DNA from: Certhia americana
Lineage: Eukaryota > Chordata > Aves > Passeriformes > Certhiidae
Length of the DNA: 64,000 nucleotides
Reading direction: 5' to 3'
Assembly (NCBI GenBank): GCA_018697195.1
Contig: CM031878.1
Location: 35,228,366-35,292,365, forward strand
The notes under the pieces were generated by a model. It was not told where the DNA came from. It worked only from the letters and a program-made list of their open reading frames with translations, and ran no database searches. A program made the translations under genes and the position numbers. Positions within the stretch are counted from its first letter, which is position 1. The number at the start of each line of letters is the position of its first letter. Below are positions 25,401 to 38,767 of this stretch, one piece after another.

Positions 25401-28224
25401 GTGAAGACCAGTGCTTCAGCAAAACACTTCCATTACCTAATAATTAAACTAACAAACAGGAAATTAGTTAGTTTCTTTCCTTCTAAAATCAGCAAAGTTC
25501 AACCTATTTGCTTTCAAATGTCACGTTTGTGAAGGTCACAATAGACAGTCAAAGGTATTTGGGTAAATGCCAAATTTTTATGTCCAAAACCATTGTGGAG
25601 CTAAGGCGTAATGTTAGCATTCCTTTTTCTTTTTGAGATGGGCAAGTGGCCTATTAAATTTCATGGTAAGAACAACAAAACACAATCTTTGAAAAAGTTT
25701 TGAAAAGAAGCAATGGTAGAGGAAAAAATTAATCCTAGCACTTTGTCTGAATAGAGCTGGCAAAATTTAACAAGTATAGTAAAACATAGTAACAAGTATA
25801 GTATATTATCTTTATAGCAGAAAGTTGGATACGCTTTTGAAAGAAGAATTTTCAGTACTATTACATATTTAGATTGATTTTAAGCTTGGATGTTGACTGC
25901 AGTCTTCCAAACAAGATGGTTCGAATTTAAGTTCTCGTCTGTGTTCTGATTTCACACAGATTTCTAACAGTTCACATAAAATAGCTTAGACCTCCTAAAT
26001 ATCTTAAAAATATTTTCAAAATTATGATTTTTTTTTAAAGGAGCACAACCATTTATTTTATCAGAAAAAAAATCTACTATTCTTTTACAGTTATGAAACT
26101 CTAAATAATGTAGCCTTACTTTCTTGTTCAAAAACCCCCTCAGATGGTTTTGAGGTTTTTTTATAATCATCGGTCTTTTTTTTTTTTCCTCCCCCCAAGT
26201 TCTGTGTTATGTGCTTTGTACACTATTTTAACACAAATACCCCTGTGTGGTATGGAAAGTAAGGCAAATAGGAAAAGACAATTATCTTCTGGGTACTACT
26301 TTCTCCTTTGAAAACTATCTGTTGTCATCTAGAAGTATGCAAAATGACTAATCATGAGTCCTTGAGCAGGACATCCTGTATATGCTTAACTAAGATAGGA
26401 GTTGTGCATCGCATTTAGTGTACTAGCCCATTCAGATTAGTGTAGGTCACAGCCCACTCTTCAGTACACTGAAAATGTGATGTCCACTGTGATGCCCACT
26501 GGAACTTCACACTTAGAAAACTACCCTGTTTCCTCTTAGAGACCTCAGGAAATATTCATAAGCCCTACTAGTACTTATCAATCACTTGCAACTATCTCTT
26601 ATCTTTTCATTAGCTTGACAAATTTGTCAGTTGCTGAGCTCTCATCTTACACTTATCTCTCCCTCAAAATCTTCAAAGAGGCACAATATATCACCCAAGC
26701 TACAAGGACTTCACCCAAGGTACTAGGACTTACAGTTTCTTACACAATTTGTCAGTCACCATTCAATCTTGGCCTCTGTTGCATCTGTCAGGAAAGCTGG
26801 AAAGTAAGCAGTGCATTTCCTCCTTAAAAATAAAAAATTTCTTAGTTCACTCATATGCTCTATCTAGCATTCACTAGAGAAGTGACTTCAGGTGGGTATC
26901 ATTACTGACAGATCCTATGACTGACCCATGAGTGAATAAGTCTGTACCCTACGAGCATAAGGCCCTCAGTCCACCATCTTTTTCTGATCTGCATTACATG
27001 TGCTTCTTTCTTAGAAGCGTGAGGGAATAAAGTAAAAAGAAAACATCAACAAGCAAACTGTGTCAGATTTTCCAGAATGTGGATATCTCGTAACTATATG
27101 CATATTAAAATTTGTGACACATTACCTACTCACCTCTCCCTCAGACATATATTTTGCACATTTTGATTACTCCTGTTCCCCATTTGGAAATAAAAGATTA
27201 AGAGTTTTAATAGAGAGACCTTGAAAGCCAAACACTTACCTCTGTCACATGGAAAAATTTACCTTCCAAGACATTCTTTGACAATGAAATCCAGATCTCA
27301 GTATTCTCTAGCAAAAACACAGCCATGCTCAGAAAGAGTAGAGGTCAGTGGAGGGCAAAATTTGGCAGCATTAGGCTTGTTCAAATTACCAGAAGTGTTT
27401 TGCTATTAAGGAAATGGTCAAAATTTCAGCAGTTAAAACGTTTCAGAAATAAATAATTAAGTTCTACATCAGCAGTGATTTGCAAGAATAAAGAATCCAA
27501 ATAAATCCATTTAAAAATAAACATTTGCAAAGTCTTTTCTTTTGTTCCACATTCCAACAGAAATTCAAATCTTTAACTATGTTATGTCTCAGAAACTTAA
27601 TAGTTCCGCAATGACACAGAAGGCACCATTATGTCACAGAAAATTTAATGATTAGCTATTTCAAGATAAACAACAATAATGCTTATGTGGGTTCTTTAAG
27701 TGAAGAACTCCAAATTATACACAGGTGTTACTGACTACGGGTTTTAAGCTTTTTATATATGGGTTTTATGCATTATCCCAGGGAATAATCTCCTGTAAAC
27801 CAGCACATGAGACAGCTGATAACAAAAAGATCACTGGTGTAAAAAAAAGGTATGGATCTCTGATAGGTAATGGCTACAGAACAAAGGGGAATGCAGTGGA
27901 CAATCCCCCAGCTCTATCCTTATCTTGTACTCCTTCATCTGTTGTATTCTGTTGTACAGAAAGCCTTGCATAGAGCCTAGTTGTAGTTCTGAAACCACAC
28001 ATTTATAATACATACTAGACCAAAGGGCATGTTACTCTGTTATCAATGGATTCTCTGTAGCCCATCTGGATGCAAAAGTTCTGGGGAAAGATCATTCAAT
28101 AGGAACAAATTCTTTTACAAAATAGAAGTCCCAGTTTCTTTGGGAACTCTACATAATTTAAGTTGGACATTAGAAATTATTATTTTAATTAATTAATTAT
28201 TTTAATTTTAATCTGAAGATATTA
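25401..28224. other. AT-rich DNA with no recognised feature
   Basis: No gene, RNA or family-assignable repeat seen. Confidence 0.5.
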
Positions 28225-28430
28225 CAGAAAGGCTGACTTAGCATTGGAATGTGCTGCCCAGAGGTGTGGTGGAGTCACTGTCCCTGGAGATGTTAAAGAA
28301 AAGACTGGATGTGGCACTCAGTGCCATGATCTAGTTGACAAGATGGTGTTGAGTCGCAAGTTGGATTTGGTGATCTCAGAGATCTTTTCCCAATTAATTG
28401 ATTCTGTTATAATCCTTCTGTCTCAGATTA
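28225..28430 (+). mobile_element. CR1 LINE 3'-end fragment, plus strand
   Basis: The words TTGGAATGTGCTGCCCAGAG, GTGGTGGAGTCACTGTCCCT and ACTGGATGTGGCACTCAGTG are the canonical sense-strand CR1 region just before the 3' UTR. It lies next to a TTAA-rich simple repeat at about 28,180-28,207. Confidence 0.85.
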
Positions 28431-30000
28431 CTAAGTAGTGAAAGGTCTGTTCATGGCTGAGGCTGAAGCTAAGGAGTGTAATTGCAACACCTTAGTAATG
28501 GCAAATATACCATTTTTTCATAGTAAAGGATTCTTTTCGCTGGTCATAATACAAGAAAGCAGAGCCTTCTCATATCTCAGGTATCTTACAAATAACAGAG
28601 TCTACTTCTTGGCACACATGTTCACATACACAACTTTCTGCAAGCCAAGAAAGTCAGTCCCCTAAAACACAAGCTAAAATCTAGCCTTTTTGTTTTCAGG
28701 CTTGCAGAAAAAGCTGACATCTTAACCTTTTTTGACTGATGTTCAAATTGGCAACACTACCCTAATATTACTGAAAATGAGTAGTTCCTCCTTCAGCCCT
28801 TCACCACAAAGACTTTATTTACCTTCTCTCCCTATGTCAGTTACTCAGAGTCACTTCCTCCTTTTTATTTTCAAGCACATTCTTTTTCTTTTTCTTACAA
28901 TTTTTACACTTAAGTCATAACTGTTTCCATAAAGCATCATCATTAGTCTTCCCTGTTCAATGGAAACAGAATATAAAGTTGACTGTAACATAAACAGCAG
29001 ATATTCAGCCAACACCTTCTGTTGAAGCAATCCAGTGAAACCTACATTTAGTTTATCTTTTCAAGTCAGAAAAAAGTCAAGTTTTCAGGCTCTTGCTTCT
29101 TACTACTCTAGGGATGTGTCATCACTTCTCTGACAGCTTCAAAGTCCCACCCAGTTGGAGAAAGAAACTGAAAGGTAAGCCACAAGTGTTAAATTAATGT
29201 ATTTGTGGTCTCTTCTTCCCCTCATCTCTTGTTTACCTCCAAACAGATCTAATATTAATTTTTGTTTGTCATCAAATCTTTGATTAGTAACATACCCACA
29301 AAGAGATAAGTTACCTTTTTAATCTTTTATCAAATATAAAAATTAGTTTCTGAGCAACTAAACAAGTATGGCCAGGGAGCAGAGACTCCTTATAGGTCTT
29401 CACTGACTACGGCCAACCCCTCTCTTGATATAGGCTTGCAAAAATATGTTTCTCTTTGCCTTCCTGCTAAACATCATGCAAAAAAACTTATCTTAAAACA
29501 TCTCATGTTTTTATCCAGTAAGATCCAAGAACAACTGACTAATTAGGTCCAAGAGAATAATCTGCTGTTACCGAAGGTCCATTCACAGTGATAATGTGTA
29601 CTTTCTTTGCTAGGACCACAGAATATTGGATTGTTCATTGTGGATGGTTTTCTACAAGGATGCTACCAATCATGGGCTAATGATTGCATCAAAAATTGAC
29701 TTTGTTTCAAATTAGATATCTCTGGGCCTCCTAGAATAGACAAAACCTAACTTCAGACTTCTATTCAGAAAGAAATCATAGTTTATGTTAAAAAAATAAA
29801 ATTAAAATCTACCAACAAAAGAAGAAGAACCTTGAGGATAGTCATTAACTTATTCTACTTGGCTTTACTAAAACAAAATCTGCTTCTTATAGGTCATTGC
29901 GTGTTTCGTTGTTTCTTTCAGTTTTTTCTCTAAAATTGCTACTTTTGACATACACATTTTATAAAAGAAATATAATATGGAACCATCTTCCCCTAGGAAG
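28431..30000. other. AT-rich DNA with no recognised feature
   Basis: No gene or assignable repeat seen. Confidence 0.5.
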
Positions 30001-30054
30001 GGTGTGTAGACACAGAATGGAACACGCACATTCCGAAATGGGGTGTTGTGAGAG

Positions 30055-30345
30055 TGTGCATGTGTTGTTGTGTGGCACCTTTGGTGTGTGTGTGTTGCTT
30101 GCCCTGCTGAGCCCAGGCCCTGCCCGCACACCCCAGCCCCGGGCCTGTGTCCAGCCCCAACTGGCAGCGGCCGCCGATCCCTGGCACCCGGGGCCGTGCT
30201 CCACAGCCAGCCCTGGAGCCCGGTCTGGCCTTGCAGCGGCCAAATGACCGCAATGCCCAGCTGGGGGAAGGGCACAGGGAGGCTGAGCCTGCCTGCTCTG
30301 GGAATTGCTGTCTGCTGAACACCACTGGGACCAGGACTGCTACTT
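30055..30345. other. GC-rich, CpG-containing block of unknown nature
   Basis: A sharply bounded GC-rich island in AT-rich surroundings. It begins after a (TG)-rich tract (30,055-30,100), contains GGCAGCGGCCGCCGATCC and several CpGs, and is followed by a CT-rich run (30,350-30,415). Open frames exist on both strands, as expected from GC content. None has a recognisable domain. It could be a promoter-like CpG island, a first exon, or part of an LTR element. Confidence 0.4.
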
Positions 30346-33300
30346 ACAGCTGTTCCTTCCTACTTCTTTTCTGTCTCTCTCTCTCTTTCTCTTTCTTCTC
30401 CTAATTCCCTTTTCTTAGAGTTTTGAGTAACTTAAAATCAGATGGGCTTGGAGTTTGCTAAGTTAAATAGGCTAAGTTTGGGCTTTGTAAAATGTTCTGT
30501 GTTGATTGAACGCTGCTCTAAACTTTTGACAAAGTTCTCTGATTTTCTGAATCGGACAGTAAAGTTTTATGTTGTTTTTTCTTCTTGAGAATAACTTGTC
30601 AGTATTCCTCCCTTGCATCTAACTCAGGGTGCATAAAAAAGCTTTTCTAATAGTCTCATTAAAGAAGTTTTTGGGACTTTACAGCTGCAACTGCAATCCC
30701 CAAATATTGTGTCACGGGAGATATGCGTGTGACTGTATCTGCATATGTGTGTATCTGCATATGAATGTTATTTTATTTGTCTGGCATTATAGTTTATCTG
30801 TTATGTTATTGCTGTTGATCCTGAATGTGTTGTCCAATGAGTGCTGATGATCATATAATTCATAAACAAAAGAAGAGTTTTGATCCTAATTTTGCTTTAA
30901 AGTCTGTAAACTAAGTAGCATTTTTCTGTTAAAAGCTATTCCAGTGAATGTTATTCTCAGCAACTGTCAGCAGCAGATTTCTCATCAATTACTGGCCTAT
31001 GCATAATTTTTTAAATATTCTGAAACTTAAATTCTTGACTTTCCTGCCCTGCATCCCAGCATTCTGTGTAGTCCTGTTTTTGTAAGAGAAGATAAATTTT
31101 GTGCTGTATTTTCCAAATCTCTTTCCTTCAATTTTGCCATTTGAATCACTGATATTTGAGATAGATAACTAATCTCCTCTTCAAAAGCTGCATTTTTTCA
31201 TTAGCTTTATTTTCACCTAACTGTATCTGTTTTGATGGACTTGCTTTAAACTGAGGTAAGAGCAAACCCATGAGAAGGTGAAGCAGAGTAATTGAGAGAA
31301 TTTCTTGGCCAGGCATGTGGTAATGGTAGATGATTATGATTAGATTTGTTGCTAACACAGTATCTAAATATTACCAATGCAGAGTATGATTAACAGCTCC
31401 ATCAATTATTTCTACAGATTATAGTATAATCAGATCTTGATTATGAGACTATTTAGTCATGAGCTTCAGTGGCACCCCCTTGCTTTCTAAACTTGGAGAA
31501 GGCTAAGTCTAGCTAGGTCTACTTCATCTCAGATTTAGTCAATGGTCTATGTCTAAAGAATTGTAAGTATTGTAGGAAATTGTAAGAAATGTGCAGGTTT
31601 ATATTTTCTTGCCTTACAGAATTCCTAAATGTGAAGCAACAAATTACTTTGATAGTTACTTTAGCATACTATCTCCATATTTGACTGGATCTTAGCTTTT
31701 TCACTCAGCCATCCAAAAAAGTTTTCCCAGTGTTCAGAAGTGACCTGTAGGCATCCCTGTGAGGAAGAGGAAAAGCAGGGGGAGAGCAGGATATGCACCA
31801 AGAAGCTGCCTGCAACCAAGTTTGCCCAGTTGGTCCAGTCTCTAAGAGTCTTTTGTGTCCTCTTGCAGGCCAGTGTCCGTCTACAATCAGTTGCTAGTAT
31901 CTCTGTTCCCCCATTTCTGGATACCTCCGGACACCCCTTCCTGCAAGACTGACCTGGTGTTCTTTATCTTAGGACAACTCATACTGCCCATCTGAGACAG
32001 CTGAATGGCAGAGAAGGTGGGTGTTTCTAATCACCATCACTGAAGGGAAGTGGCCCAGAGAACAAAGGGAGGAAGGCAATAAACATAATGTATGCTAAAT
32101 CACGAATTTTAGATGCAAGATTTACACATCTTTACTCAGAAACAAACTTTCCTTGATAGAATTTACAAACTCTCCAGACAACATTCACTGCGGAGCAGCA
32201 TCAGTGTCATCTCTTCAGGAAACATCTACTCTTTCCCATGCTTGAAGATCATGACATTCAACCTTTTGAAGAGAAGAAATTTTTGCAATATGTGTCAGTA
32301 CAAATATTCAAAAAATGAATAAAATTGAGTTAAACTGCTTTCTTGTATAAAGTCTATTTGAGGCCCATCTTAAACCCTACTGAACACAAAGAACACTGAT
32401 AGCTATTGGATCAGGCAGCTAAGGCACACCTACGCTAGCTTTCTTGTCAGCCTTTTAATCCTCCTTTAAAGCAACTGTTGATTTCACTGTTTTTTTACAA
32501 GAAGGAAGTTAGGCATTTTAGCCTCATCACTCATAAAGAAGCAACATGAAATATAAGGTTACACAAGGTAGTTTCTTAAAATAAAAATTTATCTTTCTGT
32601 AATATAAATATTCTGAAGTTTGGAGACACTAAAGTTTCTGAGAGGCAAAATAAAAATCATTTTTGTTGACAGTGTAACAAGTTTTTTCTCTTTAACTATC
32701 TAAAATCAAATAAAAAGACCACATCCTAACAATGCCAGATAAATAAAGGAAACAGTTTATGTTTTTTTGGTCTTGAAACATAGCAGGACTTGAATCAATC
32801 CTCACAAAACCAGTGTTATGTAAATTTATACACGATGTTCCAATATGACTATCACCTTAAGTTATATTAATTTCTGTGTTAAAACTTTTTCTCTAAATTC
32901 AGACCATTAATTTCTTCAGATTAAATCTTAATCCACTAGTTAATTATCTAATGTACAGTGGTATTGCAGAACAGAAAATCTTTGCTTCGTTCTGTCTTTT
33001 ATTCTTAGGTAGGCCAGAAAATTTTAACTCGTGTTTTCTGTTTTAGCAGCATCCTAATTTGGCAGATCTTGAAGACTGTGCTGTCATGTATAGTTTCCAG
33101 TGGTACATATGTTTCCAATGTACAGTGCATAATTTAACGACAAGACACTTCAGTTGTTAAAAATGTCTGGAGCAAGATGTCTTTAAATAGTAGGCACTTT
33201 CTTGGTACATTAATTTTCTCACACTCAGAAGCAGAAAATGTAATAGTAGCTGTCATTTAGTGCAAAGCTCTGTTTACTTTTAAAAGCTATTTACAGCTTA

Positions 33301-33793
33301 AATGTCTTGTTCAAACTGATTAGCTATAGTAGGATTTAAAACTTTTATTAGGCCTATTTATTACAGTTAATATGTTTTTCTTCAGACTATAGCTCAGGAA
33401 ATCTGTCCCATCAGCATTAGGAAAAGAGTTAAGTTTTGGGATTTTTTTTTAATTTTTTTTTTTTTTCTGGCTACACCTGATAAATATAAGTCAGTGGGAT
33501 TTTGAGAACAACTGAAATGAAAAACATAAAACCTAACCTACAAGTAACACAGTGGCTGTGGCATTTGCATTTAATCCATTCCCTTCACATTTACAAACAG
33601 AAAGAGCTAGAACAGCTTCCCAACACAATACCTCAACAGTCACAAACCCATATCCTCATCTATAATTCATCTTGGCTAATAATATGCTTACTGACTGACA
33701 CGATATCCAACAAGCCCTCCACAATGTGGAAGATCTAAACGCAAAGACCATAACATTGTTACTCCAATAAAGATTGTTTGAGAACCATTCCAA

Positions 33794-33796
<3 letters not shown>

Positions 33797-33842
<46 letters not shown>
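33797..33842. repeat. (TA)n microsatellite
   Basis: An uninterrupted AT-alternating run of about 45 bases, followed by an A run. Confidence 0.95.
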
Positions 33843-33847
<5 letters not shown>

Positions 33848-36800
33848 ATTTTTAAAATCTCTAATTTAATATAAATGTAGAATAAATCCTGCTTTCAAGA
33901 CAAAGATGAAAAAGTATTAAAGGATGTAAAATTTTAGCAGAGAGATATTTTATTACTATTCCAGTCTCAGACTATACTGATCATTAAAATGATGTTTCAA
34001 ATGCTGTCTTCCTTGTCAATATTACCTACCTCTCAAACAATCTTCTCCTATTTTGTCCTTTTCCTCCATGCAATCCAGGCAAGTTTGTCTGCATCACCTA
34101 AAGTCCCTGATTTCCTTGAAGCTGAGATGACTAATTGGTGTGACTAGGGAAAAGATGGAGATTTGATTGGGTTTTTTCCATGTCTTTAAATGCATGTTGT
34201 CCTTCTGCCAATCAGTTTCTACACTACTGTGAAAATTGAGCTTACTTGCTCTCAAATTGAGTTAGAAAATAAAGCATTTCAGGAATGGCTTTTTAGCACA
34301 GGATGGTAAAGGGCAGTAGGCTATCATCTTTCCTTGCATTTTACTCCTGAGATTGCAGAAGAGTTATTTCCTCTCACATATGCAGAGTTCTTCACTTCCA
34401 GTTGACACTGCCTCCTGTATCTCTGTACTGGGAAGATCTGTTGATTTACCAGGTACTAGAAAGAAAGCTCAGGCAGCCTATCATCTACTTTATTGTTGTT
34501 TATTATTGTGTTATGGCTGTCAACAACATTAATGAACCATCCACACAATTTGGTGGATGAGAACAGGATCATTTGCACTCTCAATCATGCCACTGAGTCA
34601 GAGGTTCTGTGGGCTTCTGCCTTCCAGCAGGCAGCACTCACTGAACCTAGCCTTTGCACACTGAACGCAGTTGCAACAGTAGACTTCTCTAACTTTTCTT
34701 ACAATAGAGCACCTGGCACACTTTTCACAACCTGTGTCAGAAACATTCAACACCTTTGGCAACCAAAAAAGTTTGCCAACGTGCATCTTTGTGTGTTTTC
34801 TCCATTGTTTGTAACTGAATTAACAAAACCTATTTTGTGTTTTGTTCACACAGATCCCCATACTTGCTTGAGGAAGTTTTACTTTTGAGTTATTTTGGAA
34901 GTTATGTTTTTCATTAAATAAGCAGAAAGCAAAACTGCAAGCACTTCCTTTTCTTTCCCTTTATGTGGTGTATATCTAAAAGGAAAATGGAGCCATTCCT
35001 TTCAGGAACATGGGCCAAATTCAAAATGGTTTAGTCCTATGTAGAACTCTTCTTTAGTCTTAGAAAAATAACCAAGCTTTTTGGGGTACTTTCAACAGTT
35101 AGAAAATCAAAAACTTTCCCCATAAGCAAAACTAAAATTATATAAATCTGAGCCCAGATTATTGTTTTGCTCAGAAAATGACGCTTAGCCATAGATGCCA
35201 AAGGGTTTGCCAAGATTATAAGCATACTTAAGCATTGTTTATTAATAATTTTTAAAAAGCTTTTAGTGGAGATGGACAGATTTGCTATCTTTCCACGTGT
35301 AGGAAAACATGAAAACTGAGTTAGCTTTTTGGGTTGAAATGAAGCAATCAGGACACTGATATTGGCTTTTGTTGTTTGGGTCAGCAGTAGTGTAATGGGA
35401 ACACAGTTAAACAACACAAGCAGAAACAGATAAAGATGACAGACTGTAAAGGAAGTGCACCTTACTCCTACCTTAAACTATATCCAGTTTCCAATCTGGA
35501 CAGCAATGTTTGAACAGAAGATGCTCGAGAGGTAAAAAAGACGAGGACTTAGACTTAAGCGGCCTAATGACCACTTGCTACTTTGTGTATCCTTATCTTG
35601 CACTGGTGCAATTCTTTAGCTTAATTTATGCTGCAAATAGATTTTAAGCAGCACACGAGTACCCCTACATATTGGAACTAAAACATAGGACACCACCCTT
35701 TCAGCATATGAGAGGCTACAGATTTTGACCAGCTACTTCATTCCATTATTTAATCAATTATTACTGGCCACTGTTAAGAAACTTGTCAATTTCAATGGAA
35801 TATTATTTGCTTTAATTTTCAAACACATCAAACATGAAGCAGAAGCCCTGGGCACAAAATGCTTGCACTTGTTTAAGCATTTTCCTAACCAGAATGAAGA
35901 TTAAGATGCTGTGACAGTTAAGAAAAGTACAGTGTCAGTTCTGATTCACCTGCCCTGACTCATGTTACCAGTTTGATTATGCTTATTTTTCTCATATCAT
36001 CAATTTTACCTTTGATCTAAGGTTATTTTGCATTGGCCTGTGACATAAACTTAATTAAAAATAGTGGTTTTTATCCAACTGAGATTTAAGAAGTGTCAGC
36101 CCTGTTCTGTGTTTTGTCACTAGACATGAGTGGAAATTACATGAGGAAAAATTTACAATGCCTTTGCCTTTCATCTAGAAAAATTAAGGTTCTGGTAAAT
36201 TTAATTTGAGGTTTTTCTTATCTAAAGATAAATATTTTAGTTTAACTTGGGTTTTATTTCAATCAGTGAGTCTTCATTTAATTTCTGAGTGCCCAAAGTG
36301 GTGGTCTTTGATCTAAGACATCAGTTAGATTATATATGTGGAACTTCTTAACTTAAAGGAAGGGATGTTCGAATCCTCCCACTAGTCTGGCATTCATTCA
36401 GGCACCTGAAAAGAAATTATTCAGATACAAAGGAATTACCATGTGAATAGTGTTTCCACACAGTTTCTGCATATGCTGTCCTGCATTTTTATCAAGACCG
36501 CAAACATAAACCAGCGTGAGAAAGCAGGTGCTATTTTCCTCTGTCTTTTGAGCATCAGTCTTTCCCAGCAGTAAGCTCTATGTGTTAACAGCCACAGCAA
36601 GGCACTCTAAAACCAGAATTTTTTAATTTTTTTTTTTTAAGGTCTGGGGATTTTGATCCAGTTTTAATTAAGGGGCAGAACTTTTAAATAAGAAGAGAAA
36701 GAAAGCAAAAGCCGTATATGCTTTTGCCATATAAATGAAGATATAAGTAATATATTTTAAGATATGAATCTTAATATTTTTAAGAGCATTACAGGCACCT

Positions 36801-38083
36801 GTGATGTAGAACAAAGAATCTGAATTTTCTAAACTATTAAGATGTTTCAGTTTTTCTTCACAGATTTTTAGTTTGAACAGAATGTAGAAATGAAATGCCT
36901 TTCAAATTATTTCTGACTTTCCGTAACTCATCCATCCATCCAAATATCTCTGTTTCAAGGGCATCCATACTATGAAAAACAAAAAAAAAAAGGTTTTCTT
37001 CCTCATGTAAATCAAAATGTGTAATAGAAACTATTTAATTATGGTTAATTAAAATTACCATTATTATTAAAACAGCCATTGACTTGCAAATAATCCACTC
37101 TCTTTTATGGAATTACTCACTGATAATCAAGTTACACAATCAAACAACACAGGGCATGGTATGTCTGTTGCAGAAGATATACACCTAAATATTTATAGGA
37201 GATTCAGCTAAAATTAAAAAAAAACAAAGAGGGAACCAAACAAATAAAAAGAAGAGAAAGAAAGGGGAAGGGAAAAAAAAGAAAGAGAGAGAAAACCTCA
37301 TGGAAATGATTTTTAAAAACCCCCATGAACAAAAAACAAGTGCAAAATTTTTTTTGGAAAATATGTAACATGAGAGTGGGAAAATAAAGTAAGTCTAATA
37401 CCAAAAATAAGGGAAAATTAGAAACTATTGGTAAAGTTAAAAAAGTTAAAATAGGAAAGCTAAAAGCATTTATTTACATACTGTGAATTGAAGATAAATG
37501 TAGACAGGAGAGAAACAAAAGGCAAAACAAGGATGTCCAGTGGTTCACATAGAATCACAAGAAAGAACAGTAAGTTTTCCTAATACCTATACATAGTAAG
37601 ATATTTCATTGTGTTGCAATTATTTGCATTTAATGGATGTGAAAAAAAAAAGATGCAAAATTCAACCAGTTAGTTTCAATAGCCATTCAAGTAGCCAAGA
37701 ATTGTACTTAAAAAATTGTTACTCAGTAGAAGTATAATTAGAAAAATAAGAAAAATTAAAAGCTGGTCAATAAAATCAGTTGTAAAACCTCAAGAAATAG
37801 GACCTGAGAAAGATCCACTGAAGCCAGTGATCAGATAGAATGATTTATCACTCAAATGTAAAATGGCCATCAAACAATTAAGCTCCATTGAGCCTGCCAT
37901 GTTCAATGCAACACGCATTCATGTGCTTAATTTTTGTGTCAGAGGAATTGACATATATGATAAATATTTCTGTAATTTTAACATAAACAAGAACTAAACA
38001 CTCTGTTGACATGGACCTTTTATCATTACATAATGCCATTATGGCTTTGATATTGAAAATATGGTATCTAGGGTCTCAGGTTT

Positions 38084-38121
38084 AAAAACAAACAAACAAA
38101 CAAACAAACAAACAAACAAAT
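38084..38121. repeat. (AAAC)n microsatellite
   Basis: Nine or so consecutive AAAC units. Confidence 0.95.
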
Positions 38122-38749
38122 AACCCCCAAATATAAAAAGGCAGTATTTAGAACACCACAGAATTTTCTATGGTTTTTAAATCCAGACATATAAATTCAT
38201 AGACTTCATGAATATCATTTATATCCACGAGATGCTATTTCCAGATTTCCAAAAATCTGTTAGCTTGGGACACAGGTGAGCAAATTTATTTATACGAATT
38301 GGCATTTTCTGCTCAAAATTGTCATACCTTTTTGACATTTCAACAATTTACATCAGCCAAAGATATGATGCAAAATAACCATTCATTATTTCTCTTAACT
38401 GGGGCGGGGGAGGGAAAAACAGTAATTTCTATATTTCCAACACCCATAGAAAGTAGCCCCTTCAGTCACTTTTTCAGAATAAGAAGGCACAGTTCCTTGC
38501 AGAGGCATGCAACTACTAAAGTAGGAATACAAGAAATTATACTCCCACGTAATCCTAGTAATAATGCCAACAGACGCTCTTTCAAACTCGCCCAAGAGTA
38601 CAGTACTGATTCAGGATTAGAACTTTTTATGAAATCAATTTTAGAACCTCAGAATTTTAGCAATAAAATGCTGTATAATATATGCTGCACAGTTCTGTAG
38701 CTCTTCATTTTTAATACAAAGCCACTTCAAAACCTCTCTCATATGCTTC

Positions 38750-38767
38750 ATATATATATATATATAT
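38750..38767. repeat. Short (TA)n microsatellite
   Basis: About nine TA units. Confidence 0.9.

Noticed and set aside
29868..30325. Overlapping frames on both strands in the GC-rich block
   Set aside because: Several frames are open at once because of high GC. Nothing favours one as coding.
34493..34888. Plus 131-codon frame as a host gene
   Set aside because: No recognisable domain, no Kozak, splice or promoter context, and a length attainable by chance.
38299..38700. Plus 133-codon frame containing GAGEGKT, resembling a P-loop
   Set aside because: A single short motif without the rest of any NTPase fold, in AT-rich non-coding DNA. Most likely chance.
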